A stretch of 28,116 nt of DNA from Flammula alnicola (taxonomy: Eukaryota > Basidiomycota > Agaricomycetes > Agaricales > Strophariaceae): positions 1 through 28,116 of the forward strand of contig JADNRV010000510.1 of NCBI GenBank assembly GCA_015499995.1, in the 5' to 3' direction. The notes under the pieces were generated by a model. The model did not search any database. It was not told where the DNA came from and saw only the letters and a list, made by a program, of their open reading frames with translations. This document shows positions 1 through 9,924 of the stretch, piece after piece (the first letter of the stretch is position 1; each line of letters begins with the position of its first letter). The translations under genes were made by a program, and so were the position numbers.

Positions 1-3000
1 GCTTCGGAGGTGGCTGTCTTTGCAATAAGGCCCTCTGGGAGGAAGGGATGCTCTGCCTGATGATCGCTCCTCCGGCCTGGATAGCTGGTTGGAAGCGACC
101 ACCTTCAGCTGTGATGCAGGGTCATTCTCGAGACCGAGAGATCTATTCACGAGGATCCTTGTTGCAACTGGAATGTTGGAATGAAATACTTGTCGAGTTG
201 CGACATCGTCGGCGGTGGTAGAGTTCGAGGGCTGTAACCTTGGTTCAACTTGCAGTGACCCTCGATGGCGGCAAATTGACTCTAACTGGTTCGCCATGTT
301 CTTGTGTATGCAAAGGAAAATCGTCATATCCCAGATGAAGGGTCCTCACCGTCGAGGATTTAGTGTTCCCAGCGTCGACGATCGCGTTACAAGCGTTCCG
401 AGCTTCCGATGTGGATGCTGACGGTTTGAGCGTGGCACGTACCGATGGGATATTATGAGAGGACAAAGCCCTGCCAATTCCACTCCGCCACGGCAACTGA
501 GGTCGTGCATTTGCTTGAAATTCTCGTTCCTTGGCTAAAGAAGGCCGTGATACTGTATCGTTTTTAAGAGGAGTAGTATTGGCCCGAGCCATGATGGACA
601 GTCGAGAAGTATTTTCCTGGACTGTGTCTTTTGAAAGGTTACGAACGCTGACCGGAGGACTATCTGACATCTCAACCTTTGCGAGTTTCAGATTGGGAGT
701 GTCCGAGAACATGGCCAGAATTTTGTCTTCGAGAGACTCTTCTTGGGTATCTGAAGAACCAAGCGTACGAGAAGACTGATAGAGAACCAAGGGTACCCCC
801 TCTTCCCTTACGACATTCGACGCGGATTCCGAAATGGGATGAAGGACTAGGTCACTTCGCCAGCCTCGTGGTTGGTTGGATGGTCGTTTATCAGATGGGA
901 TTGTCTGCCGCAAAGAAATAGAGGTCCTGCGAGACCTTCCCTGAATTTCATCGAATGTAGATATCTTTCCACAGCGCTTCTCTGACATCGTTTCCGGGGA
1001 CCCTTGGGTGAAATTTGGATCGATATGCCAACTATGCTCTACCGATATTGCTTCTGTAGCGGGCAGTTTGAACAGTGCGTTTTTGGCGGGAGGGTGCTCT
1101 ATGTTTACGACAGCTCCAAGGTCTATGGCCATTTGTTGATCCTCGCTATGAGTGGCCGCGACAACTGACTCTGGGTGTGTTTTTGAACTTCTTGCGTCGT
1201 TCTGGGATGTCGATCCTATAGCAGAAGGAAAGTCGCTGCTGGGAGAAGTGGACTTTGCCCCCGGACGGATACTCGTATACAACGTCTGCGATTCGGATAG
1301 CTTCTCAGGTGGTGACATATCTTCTGTTTTCTGTTTTCCGCTACGCGGCGTGCGTCGGCGTTCACCTTTGGCTGGGTTCTTTCGAGGCGCGGACTTGGAT
1401 TTGGGCAGATCCATCGGAGCTAAAGCCCAGTTGGGTCGATCTGCGGTATGTTGTAGCGACGCGAGTTCATCTGCAATGGGTGTTGCCTAAAAATGTCAGG
1501 CTCCGCAGTGGTAGAGAAACGGAAGTATTATCACCTTTATTTCAGCGATTACTTGGCCGGATGAAATCAAAAGAGGCTCCAAAGGCTCGTATGCGTCCTT
1601 CAGTATTACAGGCGGGTCCGTTAGAAAGATAGTACGCGACTCGGCCGTGCCTTCCTTTAGATCCTAGTATATAATCAGGAACATTAAGCAAGGGAAAAGA
1701 GGGTTATATATACCATCGTGTCATTGACAGGTTTGTCGGGCACAGTTACGAGGGTTTTTAAAGAAACACAAGTGTCCACTTCATTGTCTGGTGAGGATGT
1801 TCTCGAGGGAGAACAATGAGCGAACGAATGTAGCGTGATGTCGTTTGGTCCAAGTTTCGTCTGTAAGGCTGTAAGATTCGACACGATGGGGAAAGTCATA
1901 TGGACCCACGTATATTTCATCGGTGGTTGTTACAGGAATTATTTGCTGACGCAAGAAGTTGGACCTTTCAGCGGAAAGATTTATGAGATCCTCCCGATTG
2001 GCCTGACGGATGGGTGAAAGGGTCGCCAAAGGAGCAACGCAGATACATGCCGAATTGATTATTTTCACTTCTGGGCCGACTTCTTCGTGTTGAGCATCAA
2101 GGCCATCGGTCAATCCTGCCTTATCTATTGCGTCTTCTGATCTGGTCAGACGGCCTGGTGCGAGATCGGAGAATGGATTTTCATCATTATCGCAGTCGAT
2201 AATGATGTTTTCTGTTTCCCTTTCACTTTCATAGCCGTTTTTCGTCATTTCTGTATCAACAAGGAGATCTGTCGGAATCTCCTTGAATCTGTGGCCATCG
2301 TTGAATGGATGGTCATGTATCGAAGTAGCAAGATTCTAGATCATAAAACACGTTAGGTTGTGTGATATAAACTCGACTATATGCGCACTTTAATAGTAGA
2401 AGGATTTTCTTCGCCTTCAGTATCAAATTGAGACATTTCGGGAGTATAGAAGACATCAGAACCATCGCTGAGAATGGGGCTGGGCTCGACCAGGAGATCA
2501 AAAGAAATGGGTAGTACGGAGTCTAACAGTGGAAAGGAGTGATCCCTCGAGTTCTTGTCGACAAGTTCGGTGCAATTGGTGGAATCTAAATTTCCGTGAG
2601 ATACATCTTGCTCCTGACGGCGTCCAAAGGAAAGAATGAGCCAATTTCAAAAAGGGAAGAAGGATGATTGACCGACTTTCAATAGTGTTAAGGTTTCGAG
2701 AGCCAATGCATTTGACTGAATTTCTGATGTGGGTCTGCGCGAAAAGTACTGCGCATGACATTTAGAGTAGAAAGGGAAGAAGTCTAAAAGATTCAGACAC
2801 AACTTACGAGCTTAATTGGTGGACTGAATCTGTCCTGTTGTTCCTGAAAAGGCGAGATGAGTTAACGTTGAATGAAAAGTAATGCGCACCACGTACTACG
2901 GTTGGACTTGAGAGGCTTTCAGCATTGTCAAAGTTACGGGCCGGGCTTGTTGGTAGCTGAATACTAGAAGAGGAATCTTCCCGTTCTTTGGTCTCGTCGA

Positions 3001-3010
3001 CGTTGCCCAT
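1..3010 (-). CDS. Large Ser-rich protein of unknown function, 3' end beyond left edge
   Basis: Nine exons can be joined on the minus strand: 3010-2897, 2843-2808, 2748-2677, 2613-2389, 2335-1910, 1860-1714, 1663-1535, 1486-287 and 231-1. The eight introns are 48-63 bp with GT-AG ends, and the joined frame stays open for 860 residues to the window edge. The start ATG at 3010 follows a pyrimidine-rich leader. I recognise no catalytic or binding domain. The protein is rich in Ser, Thr, Pro and charged residues and looks mostly disordered. Basic Ser/Thr segments such as RRRTPRSGKQK and RSRRTSISLR suggest a phosphorylated, possibly nuclear protein, but that is inference. Every intron falls between codons (phase 0), unlike the conserved neighbours. 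Stopping at the in-frame TGA at 245 would lose the exon at 231-1, which is open throughout, so I prefer the intron 286-232. The exon set is well supported by frame closure; the function is unknown. Confidence 0.7.
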
Positions 3011-3664
3011 TCTACAAACGAGATGTTTGGAATGGAGAAAGGATGATTTCTAGCATGTAAAGAAGGACAGGCGAGAGGGGTATCAATCTTGGTAATTTAT
3101 CCTGTATTGACAGCGTGACAGACGCGCACTCTGCCGAGACTACGCTCTACGCAGCGTGATTTCTGGTAGAGGCCCATGAATGGTTTATGTGATTATATCG
3201 TAGTTCAGTGCCCAGGGTCTCGAGGCGAAACAGGAAGCCTTTTGCACTGAAAATACTTCTTGGAGAACTAACAATCCACAATGCATAAGATCCAACGCAT
3301 CCCAGAAAAAGGCAGGCAAAGTGTAGCAATCCCCATAGACATACAGGAGCTCCAGCACCAGGAGATCGTTTGAGAATTAGTTTCATTGTCATTGTCATTA
3401 GAACATTGATGTCAACAGTGGTCTTTTGAAGAAAGCTCGGTTACAAGAAGACCCACAAAGCTGTTGTGATGAAAAGGAGCAAAGGAGGGCAAGTTTAAAC
3501 ATGCCTTCCACGGAACACCACGCGTAGAAAGTTTCGTCAAGGTTGTCGTGTGTGTCTTGGGGTCAAATAGCGACCTGAGTGGGAAACAATTTTAGTGACA
3601 AATGTTGTGGAATCTGGCAACGCCGCAACGGCAGCGCTCAGGGGCGTCCTTCCAATTTAAGATA
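3011..3664. other. Intergenic region between the Ser-rich gene and the transposon
   Basis: This stretch holds the minus-strand leader and promoter of the Ser-rich gene. The bases next to the start codon are pyrimidine-rich on the coding strand. An 83-codon minus-strand frame at 3398-3147 begins with ATG repeats and has a hydrophobic middle, but it has no other support. I see no RNA gene or TATA box here. Confidence 0.4.
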
Positions 3665-3723
3665 CAGCCGTTTCGGAAATTCTTGTCCGGCGGTGAATTC
3701 CGGCGTTTTAAAATAAAATAAAT
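3665..3723 (+). repeat. Left terminal inverted repeat of the Tc1/mariner element
   Basis: This 59-bp arm matches the reverse complement of 5061-5119 almost completely: the first 24 bases are identical, and the rest differ by two offsetting one-base indels and a few substitutions. It starts directly after the TA at 3663-3664. Confidence 0.9.
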
Positions 3724-4327
3724 CCAGAAAATCCAGAAAATGCAATAAATGCAAGAATGAGCTTTAATCGAGCGATTCTGCAGTCTTTTCGAGCATTTAA
3801 TGTTCCTTATATGCATCCATATCAATACCATGCATAGGGCTCAAAGTCTGGTTGTTTCTGACAAGGTTAGGTTGTAATAGAGCCATCCAGGCCTCAAAGT
3901 CTTCAAACTTTTGATTCGGGGCCAAAGGACCTCACAAATGGAAGCCAGAATGACTGAAAATGAAGGAAGACCCCATGAATAGCAACTAGATATTTTCTTT
4001 TTGCTTTGAAGTGCCCCGGAGCATGTCGCAGAGGCAAGGCTGCCCACTGCGCAGCGCCACGTCATCAAGTCTTCCAGAGGCTATCGTGAACCCTCGTCAA
4101 AACCCTCAGGAAAATATTCCTACATTCCTGAGGTCCATTGCCAATGCCTCTATGCCAATAAATCAAGTTCCAGGCTTAATGACATTGGTAGAACATCTCA
4201 GTGGGCTGAAGCATTAACGCATCGCCAATTGATCGCCAACTGTCCATTTTCTTAATTTCTTTCGCAAAAAATATGTTCTAATACTTTTTAATATCCTTCT
4301 ACGTACTCCTGGTGGTGATGTCTCTCC

Positions 4328-4618
4328 GTGAAAGTGTCTCAAGAGCTGCTTGACGAGGGCTGGGAATTGTTCGAAATCACGGACGCTCTCGGAGTATCAC
4401 CCAAAGGTGTTCCACGCTGGCACAGTAACTACAAGACTCACGGTCGACCTTGTATTCTTCATAGCGAAGTCATAGCAGAGCTGTGCGAGCTCATGCAGGA
4501 GAGCCCTGAGCTATACCTTGATGAGATAGGTGAATGGCTTGCACTGTATTGGCATGAAATTCAGATTTCTACGACAGTGTTCCAACGGCTGAGGCTGGCC
4601 GCTGCCCGCAGCACCTGA
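4328..4618 (+). pseudogene. Transposase N-terminal fragment (IS630/Tc1/mariner type)
   Basis: A 96-codon frame carries the N-terminal DNA-binding half of a fungal Tc1/mariner-type transposase. It has a homeodomain-like helix-turn-helix (residues about 1-40, around the words EITDALGVSPKGVPRWHSNY). A second helical region with the family phrase LYLDEIGEWLALY followed by ISTTVFQRLR lies at about residues 60-90. The frame then stops and the downstream sequence does not restore the expected catalytic domain with its DDE/D triad in any frame I read. It sits centrally between the inverted repeats of the surrounding element, as expected for its own transposase. The true start may lie further upstream. 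I regard it as a dead remnant. Confidence 0.8.
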
Positions 4619-4712
4619 ATCATCTCATTGGGTAGCATCGGGCATGGCTTTCGATGTAGTAAGACGAATTTCAAGGCTTCCGGAGCCTCGTGTTCTGTCC
4701 AAAGCTCGGTGG

Positions 4713-4952
4713 TCAGACATGCCAGTGCAATGTGAGTATGTCAGAAAGCTCACCTTCGTTGTCCTCCTCCTCACCCTCAAAGTCTTCAGGGCCCTTCCCA
4801 AGACTTTTCATGATCTGGATACACTCAAAGCATCAGGAATATTTGCCATTTGTCTTGACCTCCAGCTCGGCTTCAGAATTGCTGTCTCCGACGTTCGCTT
4901 CACCGCCAGACACGGGAAAGTCCAAGGGATGATTGTCGTAGTCACCAGACAT
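4713..4952 (-). pseudogene. Acidic coding-like relic inside the transposon, antisense to the transposase
   Basis: Reading the minus strand from the ATG at 4952 gives 38 residues (start MSGDYDNHPLDFPVSGG), one TGA, then 40 more codons in the same frame with an acidic stretch (PEDFEGEEEDNEGELSD) before a second TGA at 4715-4713. The composition resembles a protein, not random sequence, and it is unrelated to transposases I know. It could be a captured host exon, a remnant of another element inserted here, or chance. No function can be assigned. Confidence 0.3.
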
Positions 4953-5060
4953 GATGTACGGATATTTAAAAGAGTGTAGATTCTCGTTTACGAGCAGTAG
5001 AGACAGTGGAAGCTACGATTCTGAATTTTCTGAATTTTTCTTATTTTCTCGATTTGTTTC

Positions 5061-5119
5061 ATTTATTTTATTTAAAAAACGCCGGAAATCACCGTGGACA
5101 AGAATTTCCGAAACGGCTG
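5061..5119 (-). repeat. Right terminal inverted repeat of the Tc1/mariner element
   Basis: Inverted copy of 3665-3723, 59 bp, ending in GGCTG immediately before the TA at 5120-5121. It places the transposon end 139 bp before the start codon of the dehydrogenase gene. Confidence 0.9.
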
Positions 5120-5121
5120 TA

Positions 5122-5257
5122 TGTACCCGTGGTGCCTTTGACGCTCGAAATCATGACTGAGAAGAAATGCACAGCTATCTCTTTTGTTCCTGTACTTTTT
5201 CATCTCTTTTCTCAATAACTACAGAAGGGCTGCGCCTTTCACTTTCAAGCCAACGAC
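5122..5257 (+). promoter_or_regulatory. Short pyrimidine-rich leader/core promoter of the dehydrogenase gene
   Basis: Only 136 bp separate the transposon's TA site from the ATG. The part around 5170-5220 is a T/C tract interrupted by few purines, typical of basidiomycete core promoters and leaders. No TATA box is visible. Any distal promoter elements must lie inside the transposon or beyond it. Confidence 0.4.
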
Positions 5258-6873
5258 ATGGAAACAAGTCGCCCTATTCCGGAAGGCTCGCCAATGTTTG
5301 ACAACTTGGACATCGACCTTGTAGTACAAGTCCTGGCGAATACGGCCTTCAGTACGACATCAAATATCTTTTTCAACCCATCCCACCATCTGACGAGCCA
5401 TTTCAAGGTCCATTCTTTGTGTTCTTCATCCCAATCTTTTATATTTTCCAAGGGAACGAGCTCACCGACCCCACGGTCGTCTTGTCTGCCATCTACTACG
5501 TGGCCATCTCGGTATTTTGTGAGTATGAATATACAGGACTCTGTTCCTGAGGCTGAAGCTTTTCAGGGTTTGTTAAATGGTATTCGAAGCTATACCGCAA
5601 CCAGGGAAGTCTCCTGTACGGTCCTGGGCCACTTGACTGGAGCGAGCAGATTGTCGTGCTTACTGGTGGCTCATCGGGTATCGGAGAATTGCTCGCAAAC
5701 ACTTTGGCCGTTCGGAGTGTCACTGTCGTAGTGTTAGACGTTAAGCCCATCGAAACTGAAAATTGTGCGTCCCTTTCGATTTCTCATTCACCGAGCTGCT
5801 CAGTTTACCTTTCTCTGTAGACAATATTGCGTATTATAAATGTGATGTTTCGAAATGGGAAGAAGTCGAGGCAGTGTCAAAGAGGGTCATTGAAGAGGTG
5901 GGAGCAGTCATTCACGAGGTGCATTCGATATTAACCAATTCTCTGCTACTCAGATAGGCGAACCCACAATTATTATCAACAATGCAGGCGTTGTTCAAGG
6001 AAAGCTTATTGTAGACCTCACTGCTGAGGACGTTAATCAGTCAGTCTTTCACTCTATTTCTCCCGAAATACCTTTATAACGATGTTATATAGGACGTTTG
6101 GTACTAATACCTTGTCTCACTTCTGGATCCTCAAAGCATTCCTTCCGAGTCTGCTCAAAAGGAAATCGGGACATATTGTAAGTATTTTCATTCCTATCAA
6201 ATCGCTCAGTCAGTGTTGACATACACTCCTTCAGGTGACTATGTCGTCGGCGTTGGGCATGACTGGCGTTGCCCAAATGTGTAAGACCTATTTTGCTGGA
6301 AAGAAATTATGCTCTTACCAAACCTTCTGCAGCGGATTATTGTGCTTCAAAGTCAGCAGTCATTGGGCTACACGAATCTCTGAGATATGAACTTGACAAA
6401 AAGTACGTACGCTCCACCTTCGCAGCGCTGGTTATTGACATCACTGTTCTAAGATACAACTGCCCGAAAATTCGCACAACCCTGGTTTGCCCCGGACATG
6501 TCCTCACACCAATGTTCAAAACGGTCACTTTCCCTTCTGTTCCACTTTTCAAATTCTTTGCTCCTTCGGTCCTTCCGGTGACTGTGGTTAAACGGATTAT
6601 CGCTTCTCTCGACGACCAGCACTCGCAGACAGTGTTTCTGCCCTTCTACACACATTTCATCCCGTACATCAGCCATTTGCCCAGTTTCCTCCGCGATTTC
6701 GTTCAGTGGGTTAGTAATTCAATGTCTCTTTCCATACCCGCAACCGGCTAATTAACTGTTACTTTGTTAAGATCTCAGGCGCGGATTATGCGATGGAGTC
6801 GTTTGTTAAGATTTCCAGCCGGCGCCTAGATGAAGGTCCCCTTCCATCGGAATTCGAGACAGAAAAAGAGTGA
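5258..6873 (+). CDS. Membrane-anchored short-chain dehydrogenase/reductase (retSDR/17-beta-HSD11-like)
   Basis: Ten exons (5258-5351, 5408-5518, 5567-5764, 5821-5897, 5954-6039, 6093-6177, 6235-6280, 6333-6402, 6454-6709, 6772-6873) join to a 374-residue protein; introns are 48-62 bp and phases close exactly. The product should be an NAD(P)(H)-dependent oxidoreductase of the classical SDR fold. Residues about 33-71 are hydrophobic (PFFVFFIPIFYIF, then VVLSAIYYVAISVFWF), giving an N-terminal membrane anchor as in ER or lipid-droplet retinol/steroid dehydrogenases. The cofactor motif TGGSSGIG is at 101-108, NNAG at 169-172, the structural Asn at 194, catalytic Ser at 222, and YCASK supplies Tyr235 and Lys239. 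PG follows at 269-270 as in the family. All catalytic residues are present, so the gene looks functional. The substrate cannot be told from sequence; lipid-like alcohols or ketones are the family norm. The gene starts 139 bp from a transposon end. Confidence 0.93.
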
Positions 6874-7009
6874 GACACTTTATATTAGTCTCATTTGTTG
6901 TGCTATGGTACAACTTGAATGTTTATTCAATCCTTATACTCGCCTGCGATCTATTCCCTCATTTGATGTACGCTCAAGTCTTCATAATGTTCGTAGGAAA
7001 TTCAAATAG

Positions 7010-7015
7010 AATAAA
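7010..7015 (+). terminator. Possible polyadenylation signal of the dehydrogenase gene
   Basis: AATAAA lies 137 bases after the stop codon in an AT-rich stretch. Fungal polyadenylation signals are loose, so this is only the best candidate by position. Confidence 0.3.
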
Positions 7016-7049
7016 TCTTCACTTTTAAGATGGCACACGGCGCCCCTCG

Positions 7050-7097
7050 TTAACCGATCCCAATGATGTGGGCATAAGGCGCACAACGCAATAGAAC
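7050..7097 (+). repeat. Dispersed repeat, copy 1
   Basis: The words TTAACCGATCCC, CATAAG and AATAGAAC occur here at the same order and nearly the same spacing as at 20188-20234 (offsets 0, 23, 40 against 0, 22, 39). The segments between them are only partly similar. This suggests two old copies of a short interspersed element. Confidence 0.4.
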
Positions 7098-7323
7098 GCA
7101 ATTTGTCCGGTCTATCCGGTTCCATCATCCTCGGGAGTCGGGATCATGCATCGATAATTCAGCTGGGCCATGAACAATCCGCCAAGGGATTGGGATGGCC
7201 CACAGCTACCCCATATGGTCAAAAAGCGACAAAGCGTGCCGCATGCCATGATACAACACCGGAAGTGGCACCAAAGCAACGTCCTCAGTGGCACTGTGGC
7301 CCGCTTTTCCTTGCGGCGGATAA

Positions 7324-7331
7324 TATAAATA
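7324..7331 (+). promoter_or_regulatory. TATA box of the heptad-repeat gene
   Basis: A perfect TATAAATA lies 208 bp before the predicted ATG and is followed by a C-rich leader. It is the clearest TATA box upstream of any gene in the window, which hints at regulated expression. Confidence 0.5.
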
Positions 7332-7538
7332 TTGGGTGAAAGTTGCTGTGCAACTCGAAATCCCCTTGTCCCCTACCTTCTGCCTTCCTGGACACCCAAT
7401 AATCGCCACTCGCGCTCCACAGTTCCTAGTGCCTTCCGGTAGAGCCACTGACTCGCTACACCACTGACACGGATCACTGACGCGAGTCGCGACCGTCGTC
7501 TCGAACACCAACACTACAGTTACCGTCTAAATTTATAA

Positions 7539-9924
7539 ATGCGCAGACCCACCTCGCATTTGCCCAGAATATCCTTCACTTTACTTAACTTTCGTATGAC
7601 CACAAAAACTAAATCCCCCACCAGTACTACTCCCATCGCCATCGCCGGCTCACGCGACGAGCAGCTAATAGTAATGACGCGCCACCAATCGGTCACGTGC
7701 CATTCAACAGACGATATTGAGCAAGAAAGTCCTCCGACTCAAACTCTTTCTCAATGCTTGTCAACTGGTCAAGATGTATCAAGAGGGTCATCGGACGATG
7801 ATAACGGTGACAGGAAACAAGAGTCGAGCAAGGTGCGAGCTGTCCTCTGGCAACCCCACTACCGCTTGCCAACTTTAGCCATTTTTCATGCTTGCTTTCA
7901 TCCAGAATGCCTGTGAAGCCATGTCAGCCAGCGCTCTTATTGCACACTCTTATCGCGTGTCTACCGATCGCGACGAGCAAAACATGAGCGTGTCTGCGGA
8001 AAACCTTATCTCATCTCAACAAGCGCCCGAGCTCAGTCACATCGATTACGCCTCATGCCTGCCACCTTCCCTGGACATGTGCGGACCGGCTGCGGAAGCA
8101 GATGCCTTTCAAGAACACAGCAAGCTGAGTACACACACAAAGAACTCTCACCAGCTTCACTCAATGGTCAGTTGCTTAGCCTTTCTTCTCTTTTCCGCGA
8201 CTGTCGACTCATCTCTTGCTTCATGAAGCTGTGTGATACACCTCCAGTGATCATCGACAACGTCCAGAAAGAGTACAACGATCACGTGTGTTATACATCG
8301 CTTTGTGCTCCCTCTTTACGCGTCTAATAGTGTGCATCTTTGCAGGAGGTCCTTAACGACTATCGTCGCGTTCCCAATAACATCGTGATAGACTCTGTCT
8401 GCCCCGAGCTTGCGCCTCACATCGTGATCACCCCTGCCCCCGAGCAATGGGACCTCCATTCTATTGTGGAGGGCAATCGCGCCGGTTGCCAATTCCTACC
8501 CCAGCTTACTGTTCCGCCGCTCTTCGGGTTCACCTGCAGGATGCATACATATGAAGAGATGATGGCGCTTTTCTGTCCACCTCCTCCCCAGGAAATCGCA
8601 TATGAGCCCCCAAGCGATCAACAGGACACCCAGAACGATCAATCGGAATGTCAGTACGAACAACCGCAGTGCCAGTACGAACAAACGGAGTGCCAGTACG
8701 AGCAATCGAAATGTCAGGACGAACAATCGGATTGTCAGTGCGAACAAACGGAGTGTCAGCAAGAACAGACGGAGTGTCAGCAAGAACAGACGGAGTGTCA
8801 GCAAGAACAGACGGAGGGTCAGCAAGAACGCAACGAACGTCAGCGCGAACAACCAATCACGACATCCGCAGCGCCATTGGTATTTAATCCCAGGTGGTTC
8901 CGCTTCCCGGTAAGTTATGGATCACTGAATTGTCAACGAGTCCTTGCCCTTACCCTGCTCTAGGTTCACATTGCAGAGCCTGAAAGACTCACTACTTTTA
9001 TTTGTGACCTCGTCTCGATCTTGAATCGCCAGCTGTTCAAAGCTACGGTACGTATCCTCTCTTTGATATCCCTTTCTCACTCTCATATATAATGTTCGAC
9101 ACAGGCCGTAGCCGCAAGCTTAAAGGCTGACGCATTCAGGATACGTTATGATACACCCGAATTCCTTGAATCTGTTGAACAGCCATATCAATGGTCAGAT
9201 CCTGCGGACGTAAGCTCTTTATCGCTGCCGAAGGAACATCCGCTTTAACCATTCATCTTACTAGCCTATCTTCTCCGACATGGGAAATTATTGCCCACAA
9301 TACCTCACGGTTATTCGCTCTGTTGATCCCTTCTCTGTACCTCATATCTTCATTCACTCGGCACCGTCAAACGATCCTTTGACTACCTTGTCGAATATCT
9401 CAGGCCCACAGGACTGCGCTTTCGGGGATCTGCTCGTTGTACCTTCTACTCGTCAGAATGTCCTGGAATACGTTAACTTTGACGCCGATGACGAGGACGA
9501 GGACATGTATACGGCCCAAGAACAGGAGGACTACGACGCTCTTACGGACGCATCCTCGGATTCTGAATTCCTACGTCCACAAACTCCCTCAGACCTGCAG
9601 AGGGTCAGGAGTGGCTTCTTTTCTGGCTTCCCAGAGGAAGAAGAGGAAGAAGATATTACTTCAGCCTATTTAGGATACAAGGACTATGCTGTCGTGGCCG
9701 AAGAAGAGGATCTCTTTTTCTCGACAGATGAAGAGGAAGATTTGACCTGTTTTATACAGTTCCAGGATCATCGTCCTTCCACGCCGAAATTCTACATCCC
9801 CTCGAATGACGATTGGGATACTGAAAGTCTTCCTGACCTGGAAACTGACGAATTCTATAAACCGCTCCTGGCTAGGTCGGTGGCTGTTGACGATGCTTCG
9901 GTTTCTACAGGCTTACGCTGCTGA
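7539..9924 (+). CDS. Orphan protein with ten Cys-containing heptad repeats and an acidic C-terminal half
   Basis: Seven exons (7539-7832, 7906-8166, 8229-8285, 8346-8909, 8964-9047, 9105-9209, 9265-9924) give 674 residues; every intron (54-73 bp) is phase 0. No known domain is recognised. Order: a Ser/Thr-rich N-terminus; a middle region ending in a Pro-rich patch (CPPPPQE); ten 7-residue units of the form [S/T]-E-C-Q-x-E-Q at 8643-8852; a short region that looks folded (residues about 390-530, with NPRWFRFP and a helical segment LTTFICDLVSILNRQLF); then a very acidic tail (DADDEDEDMY, EEEEEEDIT, STDEEEDL). The acidic and Gln/Glu-rich make-up would fit a protein-protein or chromatin scaffold, but this is inference. 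A second in-frame ATG at 7596 is an alternative start. A TATA box lies 208 bp upstream. Splicing is internally consistent; function is unknown. Confidence 0.72.
8643..8852 (+). repeat. Ten tandem 21-bp coding repeats (Cys heptads)
   Basis: Ten 21-bp units encode seven-residue repeats such as SECQYEQ, PQCQYEQ, SKCQDEQ and TECQQEQ. Units six to eight are essentially identical in DNA, showing recent unit duplication. Eight of the ten units keep Cys at the same position. Because the unit is a multiple of three, all other frames also stay open here and give false reading frames on both strands. Confidence 0.95.

Larger units (their letters stand above)
3665..5119. mobile_element. Decayed Tc1/mariner-type DNA transposon
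   Basis: The 1455-bp element is bounded by inverted repeats that begin CAGCCGTTTCGGAAATTC at both ends, flanked by the dinucleotide TA on each side (3663-3664 and 5120-5121). TA duplication is the hallmark of the Tc1/mariner superfamily. Behind the inverted repeats both ends continue into similar AT-rich subterminal sequence with paired CAGAAAAT-like words. Inside lies a plus-strand transposase N-terminus (4328-4618) that stops before the catalytic DDE/D region, so the copy cannot be autonomous. The 3' part of the element (about 4620-5000) does not read as transposase and holds a minus-strand coding-like relic. The size, ends and TA sites are seen directly; family membership rests on these plus the helix-turn-helix relic. 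Confidence 0.85.
6874..7538. other. Intergenic: 3' end of the dehydrogenase gene and promoter of the heptad-repeat gene
   Basis: The first 150 bp are T-rich and contain AATAAA-type sequence, consistent with the 3' untranslated region of the dehydrogenase gene. The remainder holds a consensus TATA box and a C-rich leader of the next plus-strand gene. No gene is visible between them. Confidence 0.5.

Noticed and set aside
3147..3398. 83-codon minus-strand frame with a hydrophobic segment resembling a signal peptide or membrane helix
   Set aside because: It sits in the upstream region of the Ser-rich gene with no leader, intron or family support; more likely leader sequence or chance.
8496..8913. 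Several long frames on both strands across the heptad repeats
   Set aside because: The 21-bp unit is a multiple of three without stops in most frames, so these are shadows of the real coding frame.
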